Of a stretch of 64,000 nt of DNA, positions 34,166-45,583 are shown one piece after another. The DNA lies in NCBI GenBank assembly GCA_036346395.1, contig CM070601.1, positions 16,675,763 through 16,739,762 on the forward strand, given 5' to 3'. The first letter of the stretch is position 1; every line of letters begins with the position of its first letter. Origin of the DNA: Hsuehochloa calcarea (taxonomy: Eukaryota > Streptophyta > Magnoliopsida > Poales > Poaceae). Both the position numbers and the translations under genes were made by a program. Below the pieces are notes generated by a model, which saw only the letters and a program-made list of their open reading frames with translations, was not told where the DNA came from and ran no database searches.

Positions 34166-35099
34166 TCCTCCGGTGGAGGTTATGCCGAGGCACGTGATAG
34201 CGACGTTCCGTCGTCTTGATGACCTCGTCCGCCGTGTCTTCCGGATGGTCTGCATCTTCCGACAAGCTAACCTCGCTATCTTTGTAGTCCTCCACAACAA
34301 CGTTGAATATCTCTAGGAGCCTTACATAGAGGCGGCGGGCGATCGAGTCAACCAAGTCGCGACCCCTCAAGCAAGAGAAGAGAGCCTATGGACTCATTTC
34401 TACTTGGTTCTTGAGTCGGAGCGTCTTTGGGTGACTATCGAACAAACGCATCAACGGTTGGAAGTGTTTCAGGCTTCCTACACTGATCATGAACCATCTG
34501 ATGACGACGACATTGCCTACAAAGTTTTAATAACGGAGATAGCAGGCTACTTGGGCCGCTAGAAAAAAATGATCTTTTATTATTTCTACTTTTTTAAAAA
34601 TCTTTTGTAAGAAGTGATTAGCCACGCTATTTGGCCATATGTAAATACAAAATAGCAAATGTAAAAGGAATCACAATTTCAGTTTGGAGTTGAGGTTACG
34701 TACTGTCTTTGTTGAACGAACTATCACAGGCAGTTTAGTGGAAACAACCGTCTCTGATATGTTTCACACACGGTTCTACACGAAAACCGTTGGTCACATT
34801 CACAGATTGTTCTATAATATACTCGTCTGTGATAATCGGATAATCAGAGATCGTTTGTGTTGCGTCTGTGATATCTGCAGTGAGATCTGTCTCTGATATG
34901 CAGCAGCTTTGAAGAAGCGGCAAGTACGTCTAAGAAAGAAATAAAGCCCACCACGAAGCGTGATTTTTTCAGGAGGTCGTCCACGCAACATGAAGAGGAT
35001 GAGACAGGAGCCAGTGCAATGCCGATAAATGTCATAACTCATTGGCGTCTCACTTCTACGATGCTGGACACTGTAAGTTTGTACAATCATATTCTACAT

Positions 35100-36069
35100 T
35101 CACGCAATACCGATAAATATCATAACTCATTGCTTTTGTATAGATACATGATGCAAGAAGCCCGACGATCACGACAACCAGTGGGTTTCCTCGACCCACA
35201 GTTGATCTCTAAGCAATGCATCAACAAAAACACATCCTATGTCGAGAAATGCATAACAAGGTGGTTGCTTGCTCATGGCGACAAGGACTACATACTAGTG
35301 CCTTACAACTAGGGGTAAGTGCTTCACTACTTGCTATCCAAATTTTATTTGTACATTATACACATCACGAACTTAGGTTTAATGACTATAGTGACATACA
35401 TGAGTAGGTAGCACTGGATCATTTTAGTCATTGTACCAAAGTGGAACAAGGTAGTACACCTTGATTCCCTAGTCAATAAGAACAACGACTTCACCCCTGT
35501 GCAAAAAGCACTCGACCGGTATGCTCATTTCCTCCATATGTAACTCTATTGCCAGTCTTCATTCGTTTGAAATGGCTAAGGATAACTTTTTGGAATCACA
35601 TAGGGCGTTCAATGTCTATGTTGTCGAGGGAGGGAATCAAAACGAACCGAGTGGCATACTGCGACACATGACATAATTTTTATTATCCGCTGCAACACAA
35701 TAATCCTATATCACACTTCGTAACCTGACCTCTCTAACTGACTATACCTATATATGTAATTTTATTTTTGTAGTGTCACCAGAAACTACAAGGCAACGTA
35801 TGTGTATTCTACGTTTGTCGTCATATGCAGGAAATCATGAGTGCTAAGCTGAAGGATCCAGAGGTTCGTCAATCTTGCAATAATTATTTCCTAATTATCA
35901 GTTTAAATATATATACTTACTACTTTAGTCCTAGCAACAGTGCATAACAATCAAATCAACTTCATTCGATCTGGACAACCTCTCGAATGTTCGAGGATGG
36001 CTCCGCACCTTCATCAAGTCAGAGATCATTAACCCGAACGGAGAGTTTCACTCCGACGACACCGATTAA
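35100..36069 (+). pseudogene. ULP1-like (C48) cysteine protease remnant of the CACTA element
   Basis: Several plus-strand pieces resemble the ULP1-like frame found in many grass CACTA and MULE elements: VGFLDPQLISKQCINKNTSY and WLLAHGDKDYILVPYN (35180-35310), WNKVVHLDSLVNKNND (about 35440), a CHQKLQGNVCVFYVCRHMQE-like block (about 35776-35835) and a C-terminal block LDNLSNVRGWLRTFIKSEII ending GEFHSDDTD and stop at 36069. ULP1 proteases cleave SUMO-like modifiers, and their role in transposons is unclear. The expected HWxLLVI catalytic-His block is not intact. Intron positions are uncertain. Confidence 0.6.
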
Positions 36070-37411
36070 TAATGTTCAATTGTAATTCACTTTGATTTGT
36101 AATTCAATTGTAACTCTAGCAACAATACATAAATATACTTTTGTAATTGATTTTGAGTTTTAAATCATTTTGAGTTGTTCTATATCAAATCAATAGTGAT
36201 TTATCTGTTTGCTGCTTGCTTATTTTCAGAGGGCATGGCTAGCATTTGCTGAGGCTATCCGAAAAATAAAAATATATATAGGTACAGAACAAACTATCAC
36301 AGACGGTTTTGTGGTATAAACCGTCTGTGATATGTCGGATATCACAGACCGTTCTTTTTACCAACCGTCTATGATATGTCTCCAATCACAGATAGTTGGT
36401 ATATATAACTGTTTGTGATATCCGACGTATCACAGACGATTTTGTGGTATAAACCATCTATAGAGGCCTAATATCGAGACGGCTACCACAAAAAACTATC
36501 TGTGATATGAGGGATATCACAGACAATTTTTTTACTAATCTACTGTGATATATCTCTAGTCACAGATGGTTAGTAAAACGAACCGTCTGTGATATCCTAC
36601 ATATCACATACGGTTGTTATATATAATCGTTTGTGATAGTAAGTCCTCACGAATATTTAAAAAAACCGTCTGTATTGTTATTTATCACAGACGGCTCAAA
36701 AATCGTCTGTGATAACCGCACAGACATATAAAATTAGACGGTTCAGAAACCGTCTGTGATGATCTTTGTGTAGTAGTGTGCCCTACCTTCGTAGTCAGCA
36801 TCTCCTTAGTGTCATCAACGGATCGCTGCCGGAGCCTGCGTCGAGCGTCACCAGGACTGTTGTCGGCGATGCTGCACAGGAGGTGCTGAATCCTGCGCAT
36901 GCAACATGGCTTCAACGAGATTAGTTAGTTCTTTGTGCCTTGCTCTCGTCTCTTTGAGAGCAGGTCCTTGGACAGGTCCTCCTCGCTACGGCCCGTGTAT
37001 TATGGGTCGCCCTAGAGAACATGTTTTGTACGGGAACACGCGCGCATGATGCAGATTCGGTGCGAACTCACCACGACGCAAAAGAGAGATGCATGCGTCC
37101 ATGGTAGAATACTTCAATAGGGTAAAGCATCTTGCTGATTCCCTGGGTGCAATAGGGAGCCCTCTCCCTGATGACGAGGTTGTCGATCGGTTACCTGCTG
37201 TCCTGACTTGAATCCAACAATTAATGATCCGGTAGTCGCATCTTGAGCACGAGGATTGATCTTGTTCCCTTGATGATGCTTATGCGCATCTTATCAAATT
37301 TGAGATGCGTATGGAGCACCAGGCCATGCATGATGCTGCAAGAAGGCGGCTCCTCGGCGAACACACTCATACCATGGCACTACAACCAGGTCATTGTACC
37401 GTGGTTCCAAC

Positions 37412-37568
37412 CAAGGATTCAAAAACTGGTCTCAATAAGAATTCTCGGCCGTGGCGTCACAGTGAATCGGTTTTTCCTCAAATTTTGTTAAATTTTACTT
37501 AAAAATCAATCGAAATTCAAAATTTGAATTTGCAAACTCGAAAAAACCGACCGGGATTTCCATCCCTG
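37412..37568. mobile_element. small Ds-like hAT element in copia D gag
   Basis: The 157-bp element begins CAAGGATTC and ends GGATTTCCATCCCTG (reverse complement CAGGGATGGAAATCC). It is flanked by the 8-bp duplication GTTCCAAC (37404-37411 and 37569-37576). Removal restores the Gly/Asn-rich gag tail. It has Ac/Ds-type ends and no coding capacity. Confidence 0.8.
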
Positions 37569-37837
37569 GTTCCAACAATGGAAACCATGGATGTGAGAGG
37601 AACCAGAATGGTGCACAGTCCGGTGGCTCAGGTGCGCCTAGTGGACACGGTGACAATAGGCCGCAGTGCCAAATTTGTGGTAAGCGCGGGCATACAGCGC
37701 CCTAGTGCTATCATAGGTACAAGGAGACTTACCAGGGGCCAGATGAGAGGAGTATTGCGGCTGTGCATCCACTACTCCATCATATGAGATGGACTCCAAC
37801 TGGTATATTGACACGGGTGCAACGGATCACAACATAA

Positions 37838-39040
37838 ATGATCTCGACAAATCTGACAATGAAAGAGAGGTACCACGACAAGGATGTGGTTCATACTGCG
37901 AGTGGTTCAGGTGTGCAATTTTTTCATATTGGGCAATCTCAGATTAGTACTCATAGTCAATCTTTACAACTGAAAGATGTCCTTCACATACCACAAGCTG
38001 CTCATAAATTACTTTATGTTCATCAATTCACTACCGATAACAGTGTCTTTCTTGAGATCTATCCAAATCATATTCTTATTAAGGATCAGGCAACCAAGAA
38101 ACTACTTCTTGAAGGGAAATGTAGAGATGGGTTGTACCCCATCGCGACGCAGCAGCCATCCAACTCCAAGAGAACCTTTGTCAAACTCACCTCGGCTTTG
38201 TGGCACCATCGACTTGGTCATCCGTCTACACAATATTTTTTTCAAAAAGTCCTTCGTTCCAATAATCTTTCATGTTCGGCATTGTCCAATAATGAACCGG
38301 TCTGTGGACCGTGCCAATTAGCTAAGAGTCATCAGCTTCCTTATGTGCTTTCCGATAATGTTTCCACTACTCCGTTAGAAATGATACATTCTGACGTTCT
38401 GGGCCCTGCCCATCAATCAGTCAATGGTAATAAGTATTATGTTAGTTTCATTGATGACTTTAGAAAATTATCTTGGATATATATGCTTAAGAGTAAGGCG
38501 GATATGTTTAAAACTTTTACTCAATTCCAAAAACATGTTGAGCGTTTCTTGAACAAACCGATTGTTTGTGTACAGTCGGATTGGGGTGGGGAGTATCAAA
38601 AACTATATTCTTTGTTTAATCAGCTTGGTATATCTCATAGGGTTCCGTGTCCCTATACACACCAACAAAATGATGCGGAAGAGCGCAAACATCACCACAT
38701 CGTTGAAGTTGGCCTTGCTCTTTTGGCACATGCATCAATGCCTCTGTGATTACGGGATTATGCTTTTCAAACGGCATGCTTTCTTATTAACCAGTTGCCT
38801 AGTCGAGTTATCAATGATGACACTCCTTTTGAGCGTATTTTTGGCTCTAAACCTGATTACACTCTCTTGTGTACATTTGGGTGTGCGTGTTGGCCAAATC
38901 TTCGACCCTACAATGCACGTAAACTGCAATTCTGATCTCATGAGTGTGTTTTCATCGGCTATAGCAATATTCACAAGTAAAAGTCCAAAGAGGAATCGAA
39001 GTAATGGCATACCAAAGAATTCCATATTGTGAACGGAAAC
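37838..39040 (+). pseudogene. copia D pre-integrase and integrase
   Basis: A 303-codon frame (37838-38749) carries LKDVLHIPQAAHKLLYVHQF, the pre-integrase block LWHHRLGHPSTQYF with CGPCQLAKSH, and integrase blocks LEMIHSDVLGP, YYVSFIDDFRKLSWIYMLK, VCVQSDWGGEYQKLY and TYTHQQND-like PYTHQQNDAEERKHHHI. The acidic triad (D, D, E) is present, but Asn-Gly and Arg-Lys-Asn contexts are altered. After a TGA at 38748 the tail continues to about 39040 (TACFLINQLPSRVINDDTPF then FGCACWPNLRPYN) with more stops. Confidence 0.85.
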
Positions 39041-39192
39041 CAGCTATCAGCTATGTCAGATTGCAACAATGCAAGTGGTTACTGAGCATAGCCATGCGTC
39101 GTAGTTATTAGTTACAGCCAGTACTATTATATTATAGGATCTAGAATTGTCTATGCAGAGAAGTTAAGTGGAATGAAGCAAGTCTGATACAA

Positions 39193-39280
39193 TGATAGAT
39201 AGTGAGAAGCTCTCGAGAGATGAAGAATGTGCGCAGAGGAAACACATTGCTTGTATTGCTAGCTATCAGTGTGTACAGAT
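39193..39280 (-). repeat. 3' terminal repeat (LTR) of copia E
   Basis: It starts TGATAGATAGTGAG and is similar to 42552 onward. The right limit is approximate. It is preceded at 39181-39191 by AGTCTGATACA, a copy of the element's primer-binding site. Confidence 0.65.
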
Positions 39281-39299
39281 ATTCGAGCCGGGTGGACGT

Positions 39300-41030
39300 T
39301 CAGGTTGGAGCAAAACTCAGAGAAGACGGCGGTCGGCGGACCCTTGGTCAAGATACTGGCGTACTGCGAAGTGGTAGGAACATGTAGAACCTGGACGTCT
39401 CCGAGAGCAACCCATTCATACACAAAATAGAGATCAATCTCTACATGTTTAGTGTGTTGATGTTGGACAGGGTTGGTGGAGAGGTAGACGGCGCTGATGT
39501 TGTCACAGTAGACGACGGTGGCTCAGCGAAGAGGATGATGAAGTTCTGCAGGAGTCACGATGCTTCAGCCACGACATGGTATTCTGCCTCTGTACTGGAG
39601 CGAGAGACGGTGTTTTGGCGTTTGGAGGACCAGGGCACGAGGTTGTCTCCGAGAAAGATGTCACAGCCGGAAGTAGACCTGCGGGTGTCTAGGCATCCGA
39701 CCCAGTCAGCGTTGGTGTAGGCGGTGAGCAAGTCAGGTGAGGACCGATGCAGCTGCAGACCATGATGAATGGTACCTTTGAGGTAGCGAAGAATCTGTTT
39801 TATCAGGTTGAAATGTGGCTCCCGCGGGTCATGCATGAGAAGGTACGCCTGTTGGACAACACACGTAACATCTGGACGAGTAAATGTCATGTACTGTAGG
39901 GCACCAACCAGGCTGCGGTAGTCAGTGGGATTAGTGATAGGTTGACCGCTTGACGCTGGAAGTTTAGAGCTAGTGCCGACGGGCGTGCTGGAGGGGTAGC
40001 ATGTACACATGCCGACACGGTTAAGGACATCAAGAATGTACTGCCGCTGAGAGAGGAGCATCCCATGAGAGGTGTGGGTGACCAAAACACCAAGAAAGTG
40101 GTGGAGGTCACCAAGATCCTTGAGCGAAAATTTGCGGTGGAGAGCAGCGATGATCGAGCGGAGAAGTTGCGTGGATGAGCTGGTGAGGACAATGTCGTTG
40201 ACATAGGGAAAAAGGTAGGTGACATGGGAATCCCGGGATAGAATAAAGAGAGATGGTTCAACTTTAGAACCGACGAAGCCGAGCGAGAGAAGATGCAAAG
40301 CAAACCGGTTGAACCATGCGCATGGTGCTTGCTTAAGGCCATACAATGATTTATTGAGGCGATATACGTGCTCGTGTTTAGAAAGATCAGTGAAGCCAGA
40401 GGGTTGTTGGCAATACACTGTTTCAGAGAGGGTGTCGTGGAGGAAGGCATTATTAACATCTAGCTGATGAACCAGCCAGTCATGAGAAAGAGCGACTGAG
40501 AACACGGTGCGTATGGTGGCAGGTTTAACGACTGGGCTGAAAGTATCGCCATAATCGACACCCGATTATTGAGAAAGGCCGTGGAGAACCCAGCGAGCTA
40601 TTAACCAGTCAAGAGAGTCATCGAGCTTGAGTTTGTGATGGAAAACCCATTTGCTGGATTCAACATTGGAACTAGGAGGACGAGGAACAAGATCCCAAGT
40701 GTGGTTGGATTGGAGAGCAGAGAATTCGTCTATCATGGCGGAGTGCAAATTGGCATCTTTTAAAGTGCCACGATAGCTCTTGGGAATGGGAGAGATGGTA
40801 TCAGCATAAAGGTTAAGCCGAAGGATCGGTTTGTGAGTGTCATCTTTCCCACAAGTCACCATGGGGTGCTCATTGACTATACGAGCAGTTGGTGAGGAGG
40901 GTGCAGCTGGGAGAGGAGCAATCGGCGCGGTGGGGGTCGGGTCGACTGACGTGGGGAAAGTTGGGGTTGATCCAACCGCACGAGGAAGGGCGGCTTGACT
41001 GCACGGGGATGGGTGATGTCCATAAATCAC
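39300..41030 (-). pseudogene. copia E reverse transcriptase and RNase H
   Basis: On the minus strand, 41030-40566 holds the RT N-terminus (SALQSNHTWDLVPRPPSSNV, SKWVFHHKLKLDDSLDW). 40505-39555 continues with VHQLDVNNAFLHDTLSETVY, RLNKSLYGLKQAPCAWFNRF and LFPYVNDIVLTSSS, where the catalytic YVDD box reads YVND. It ends with LVGALQYMTFTRPDVTCVVQ and RNase H (AYTNADWVGCLDTRRSTSG, SRSSTEAEYHVVAEAS). Beyond 39555 further RNase H is visible out of frame. The Asp to Asn change alone should abolish polymerase activity. Confidence 0.85.
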
Positions 41031-41271
41031 AATGAATGAGATCAGGAGGGGGATGCCGACGGTGGGAAAGGGTAGAGATTGCCCTCACTATTGCACCTAA
41101 CGATCACGTTTTTGGTTTAAAGATCCTTCACGGAAAAACCAAAGGGATCAAATTCGATAGAAACATGATTGTAAATAGTAAAGCGCGGACGGAAATAAGG
41201 TTTAAATGAAAAGAACGGAGGTGAACGAAAAGGAGGTACCACCAGTGTGAGTGTTAGGAAGAAGTGAGCCA

Positions 41272-42500
41272 TCACCGACAATGACTACACCGGGAGGTGG
41301 GAGGAAGAGCGAAAGAGAGGGAAAGGTTACTAGGCTCCGAGGTCATGTGTGAAGAAGCACCCGAGTCCATGTACCAATCACCACCGGACGGGGGTGTTAA
41401 CATCATAGTGTTGAAGTTGTTGACGAGGGACTGTTGATCCCATGATATCGGCGTAGTGGAGGAAGGCGTTGACGATTGCAATGGCGACTGATGCCACGGA
41501 GCGTAGAAGCCCGTGGGCGGCGGCTGGGGTGGTAGCACGGTGGCGAATACTTGGCCGGGAGAGACAGCGGGGCGTGGACCAAGGAGGCCGGTGCTAGGGA
41601 TCGGTGATCCTTACCCGTGCCACATGCGGATGGAGCCGGGCCATGGATTCTAAATGAGGGTCAGGGAGTGGATCCCTTGCCGCCGTCATGGCCGGCGCCC
41701 TTGCTGCTGCCGCGAGTGTGGCGCCAGTTGTTGGAGGAGGTATTGTTGCCGTTGCCGCGAGTGGAGGAAGCCCCGTAGGTGTTGCCACCGTGAGAATGAG
41801 TGCCGCCAGTGAAGGAAGAGGTGCCTTTGGAGTGGTCGCTGCCGCTGCCGGCATTGTTGGTGATGAAAGCCGTGTGGGGGGACTCGGACCCGGACATGAG
41901 CTCCTCGAGCAAGAGTGCAGAGCACACTTCAAGGAACGTCAGAAACGACTTCTTCACGGAGGGCAAGGTGCACATGTAGCTGAAACGCGGGCTCAGACCC
42001 CGCAGTGTGTTGAGAATAAGTGTCTTGTCGCTGATCTTGTTGTTCACAGCACCAAGATCATCGGCTAGAGATTATTGCTTGCAGCGGTAGTTGGCGACAG
42101 AGAGAACACCTCGAGCGAGACTCCGAAACTCCTGCTCCAGATAGATGGCATGAGCCTCGGTGTTGTTGCGGTATAGGCTGGCGATGTTCGACCAAATGGT
42201 GTAAGCCGAAGCATCAGGATCCATGACCAAGGCGAGGAGGTCGGTGGAGATGGCGCCATAGAGCCAGGACCGAACGAGAGCATTGAGGCGGCTCCACTAG
42301 GCGTCGGGCGCAGATGAGGTTGACTCCTTGATGTGGTCGTCGAGGGCATACTTGCAGAGAGCGACTTTGAACAAGCCGTGCCATTGCGAGTAGTTGCCAG
42401 TCTGAAGGTTGAGGGTGATAGCAACGAGGGTCTTAACGCTGGTGACGGCGACGGCCTGCTCCTTTTTGGCTGGCGGCGGCGGCCTTGGCAATGTCGATCA
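41272..42500 (-). pseudogene. copia E gag and protease box
   Basis: Gag reads from about 42500 leftward: VAITLNLQTGNYSQWHGLFK, a stop, LNALVRSWLYGAISTDLLAL and AYTIWSNIASLYRNNTEAHA, then (42047-41661) NNKISDKTLILNTLRGLSPR and a Gly/Ser/Asn-rich tail. The protease box DWYMDSGASSHMTS is at about 41400. This is the UBN2-type gag of copia elements. At least one stop and several frame changes are present. The zinc knuckle is not recognisable. Confidence 0.82.
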
Positions 42501-42540
42501 TGGCGCAAGAAGGGAGATGAGCGGGTTAGAAACGAAACAA

Positions 42541-42551
42541 GTCTGATACCA
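42541..42551 (-). other. primer-binding site of copia E
   Basis: The plus strand reads GTCTGATACCA, the complement of TGGTATCAGAC, next to the 5' terminal repeat that starts at 42552. It matches the initiator-Met tRNA complement. Confidence 0.8.
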
Positions 42552-42649
42552 CGATAGATATTGAGAAGCTCTGGAGAGAAGAAGAATGTGCGCAGAGGAA
42601 ACACATTGCTTGTATTGCTAGCTATCAGCTATCAGTGTGTATATACCAG

Positions 42650-45583
42650 AGCAACTTGCAGAAGGTTGCTACACATGGCAGGCATGCGAGGCGCTTACGC
42701 GAGACAGCCGGACGTGTTGAATGCACTGTTCCGGACGGCGTGGCGCTGCGGGACATCCGGACGGTGTCTTTGCTCACTCCATGAGAGAACTCCCCCTCTG
42801 ATTGACTTCATCGTTGGACGGCGCGGGACAGCTCGACGTGAGGCGCGAGGAGCTTGCATGTACTATTCAGACTAACATTAAGAACGAACCATGTTCATAT
42901 ACCTACCATTTTGCCTGTGGCAAACTACAGGATGAGTATCAATCAACGGAACTGCAAATCCAGATCCAAACGCAATATCAGAATTCGTGCTTCGATCCAT
43001 CTTTCCTTAAACGATGAGTATAGCTGCACTTACTAATTTAACCACATGATAGAGGCTTCTGAAAAGACAGATAGAACCAGACTTGGTGAGCACTTGTTAG
43101 TATAGGCCAATGCTGTTCAGCTGTGGTGGTAGTATCGTGTTGTCTATGATGAAGTATCTGAAGATTTCAGAACAATAGCTTTACGAGGCAACTAAGTCAA
43201 GAAGTTACGGTATGACAATAACGATGGTCAGTAACGGTACAGATCAGCTACGGACTAGTGGAGTAAATCAAGAACCCGAATTGAACCTTGCAAATTTCAG
43301 ATAAATAAAGGCAAGCGTACATCAACTCTTCCCTGCAAATACTATTACTGCTATTAGCTCAAGGGACTTGAATCCTGCATTAATTTCATGAGCTGATCTG
43401 CTTATTTAATCTCAGCCACAATTAACCTATCCCTCCAGATGAAGTACTGCTAGTATCATCTCCCGCAAATCAAGGTCAAAACAACACATGGGCATGCAGA
43501 AATCCAAGTATTCCTCCCTTTCCCTCCTCCCAATGGCATATATAACTACCATGGTTAATCTTTAACCCCCCTACTTAACTAACCCATCGATTGATTAATC
43601 AAGCTACTGTTGCTACTGCTACTCCCGCGTGCATGAACCATTGGATCGATCCAAAACATCCGCGATTTTTCCCGCCCCCCGATGAGTCAAGCATCGATGT
43701 TTAAACTTCCCAAAACCCTCATTTTCAGATCCCTATGCTATGCAAGAATCAATCACACGATCCCAGAAAAGACAGAGCACATCAGAGAGAGCTCCCGAAC
43801 ATGCACTGTTTGAGCTCAGATCACTATGTTTAAGCTTGCTGCTTGCTCGGCATCTTCAATGGTGTTACTTTAGCTGTTTCTAAGGTTGTCATATAGATTT
43901 TCTGATAATGTGAAGAAGAGAGAATAAAGTCGTCCTCTCACGAAGCAACAGACGTATCACGTGAAACAATGCACTACCAACGAAACTTTTTGCTAGTGGA
44001 GCAAAGTCGTCGTTTATTTACACACTTGATTCATGTAAAACTTAAATGATTATGAGGCTTTAAAAAGACGGCTCAAGAGATAACGTATTAGAATAATTAT
44101 CTCTAAAATTATCTCAAAATGATTAAAAAAGTGTTAAAGACAACCTAAAAGACAATATATTGAACATACCCTTGAAGAACAGGGCACTACAACGGTGCCC
44201 TAGTCCCAAATTTTATCGAAACTTGCGGCTTCCCTCTAACCAAGAAAAGGCTCAGATCGGCAAGACTGAACTTTCTAAAAACTTGTCATTCTTTCTAAGC
44301 CTGCACATTAAACTAATCTTCAGCGAGGATCATGTTCCAGTTTCCTAATCAGAGAATTATCGCAGATGTAATCAATCCTGTGGGCCAGTGCCGCACACAT
44401 GGTCGCGTGATGATCTCTTTGACCACGCCCTGTGAGCAAGCTGCAAATGCCGAGTGACATTTGTTATTGTATATGTTTTCCTTTGTATGCTTAATCGTGC
44501 TATAAACTAGCATAAAGGGCGCGGACATGTATGATTGCGTGGTTTTCTTTACGCTTTTTATCTCCCAACTTGCGGCTCAGCCAGTGTGCTACTGGTACTA
44601 AAAAGAAAGCATCCCCAAAAGCTTCTAGTACTACTAGTAGTAGCTTCTTTTCGCCGAGACCGGTTGGTAGTGCTGTAGCGGAGTGTGCCCAGATCCGTTG
44701 CTAGCTAGCTCCCCCCCTCGTGCACTCACATTATTAAGCCATATTTGCATCAAAGGAGAAACTATAACTTTTTATAAAAAAAAAAAAATACAACGGGGAA
44801 TTGGTCCTGTGTCCTATAAGTTGTTTATCAAATTCGTGTGCTCCAAACAGACCCTCCACTCAAAAAAACTTGGTTGATACATTTCCACGTGTTACTTGCA
44901 AATTGCGATTCAATTGTGAAACAATAAAGCGTATACAATTCTTCATTTAGCACCCGGAAAAAATCTGAGGTCCCGCAGATTGGAAGAGTTCTTGATTGGA
45001 TAATTTGAGAAATTTTACGGTACATTCTACCGACAGTATATAATAGTAGTATAAATTAAATACGATCATTGATTTATTAAAGGTATATTATACTTTTCTT
45101 TGTATTTATAATTTTTCGTATGGGTATTATAGACTTTTTCAATTATGATTGAAAATATCACTTTTGTGTTATATAATCTCCACATGAGCAATTACAATTA
45201 TACTCTCGTAAAATTCTACCACTCATACTATCAAATGTGGTATAACTAAATCATAATTAATCTGAATTATTGGATTAAAAAAATAAATAACTCATATTAA
45301 ATTAAACGTACCATAAAAGAACTTAATAATTATGGATCGCTTGCTCCCGGCCTCCAACCGGAGGCATGCACAGATAAGGCATGCATGAGCAGCCAAGCGG
45401 CGGCCCCAACACGGCGCATGGAACCGCCAAGAAAACGACGCGCTGCCGCCCATCCCGCGGATCCGGACGCCGCCGTGCCATGTTCCCCGCCCTGAGCGTA
45501 GCGAGGCCACGGGGCCCCGCCGCACCAAGAGAGATTAATTGTATGCTACTTTGCATCCTGAGTACATGAATTGAAAAATCATA
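42650..45583. other. intergenic sequence, no gene seen
   Basis: 42650-42880 is GC-rich and may be an outer part of copia E or its old target. 43000-45300 is AT-rich with only short frames of no similarity. A GC-rich patch at 45340-45535 has overlapping frames on both strands without recognisable domains. Near 45008-45225 short inverted segments (AATTTTACG and its complement) hint at a MITE but are too weak to call. Confidence 0.45.

Larger units (their letters stand above)
33554..36778 (+). mobile_element. CACTA (En/Spm-like) DNA transposon in copia D
   Basis: The 3225-bp element begins CACTACTATAAAAACAGC and ends CTTTGTGTAGTAGTG. It is flanked by the 3-bp duplication TGC (33551-33553 and 36779-36781). 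Both ends carry dense direct and inverted copies of the motif ATCACAGACGGTT (about 33580-33900 and 36290-36770), the subterminal repeats to which CACTA transposase proteins bind. Removing it restores the copia gag frame. Inside, an ULP1-like protease remnant is readable, but no complete transposase. Confidence 0.92.
33469..37830 (+). pseudogene. copia D gag and protease box, interrupted
   Basis: 33469-33553 encodes the gag start region (SFITVKLTCENHLLRKAQVMP), and after the CACTA element the frame resumes at 36782 (YLRSQHLLSVINGSLPEPAS). Matching gag is readable through LVLCALLSSL (about 36930), STRIDLVPL and KFEMRMEHQAMHDAA (about 37300) with stops in between. The Gly/Asn-rich tail RGSNNGNHG is split by the hAT element. 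The zinc knuckle (37667-37708, CQICGKRGHTAP.C) has a stop before its last Cys. The protease box WYIDTGATDHNI starts at 37801. Confidence 0.82.
33169..39188 (+). mobile_element. Ty1-copia element D, 3'-truncated, carrying CACTA and hAT insertions
   Basis: A short candidate LTR (33169-33333) is followed by gag, zinc knuckle, protease, pre-integrase and integrase on the plus strand. The RT/RNase H half and the right LTR are missing: recognisable copia sequence fades near 39040, and at about 39180 sequence of copia E begins. Gag is split by a CACTA transposon and then by a 157-bp hAT element, and the flanks rejoin in frame in both cases. Confidence 0.75.
39181..42650 (-). mobile_element. Ty1-copia element E, integrase-deleted
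   Basis: Short, similar terminal repeats (about 39193-39280 and 42552-42648) share TGCGCAGAGGAAACACATTG and CTTGTATTGCTAGCTATCAG. A primer-binding site (minus strand TGGTATCAGAC) abuts the right one. Reading right to left on the minus strand: gag, protease box, then RT and RNase H with no integrase between them. The exact LTR length is uncertain because the outer ends diverge. A second primer-binding-site-like sequence lies outside the left repeat. Confidence 0.75.

Noticed and set aside
41688..42068. plus-strand frame as a protein gene
   Set aside because: It is the antisense shadow of the Gly/Ser-rich tail of copia E gag on the minus strand.
43500..43900. microRNA precursor
   Set aside because: GAGAGAGCTCCCGAACATG and nearby strings were compared from memory with conserved plant miRNAs (156, 159, 160, 164, 166, 172, 319). 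No real match or long hairpin was seen.
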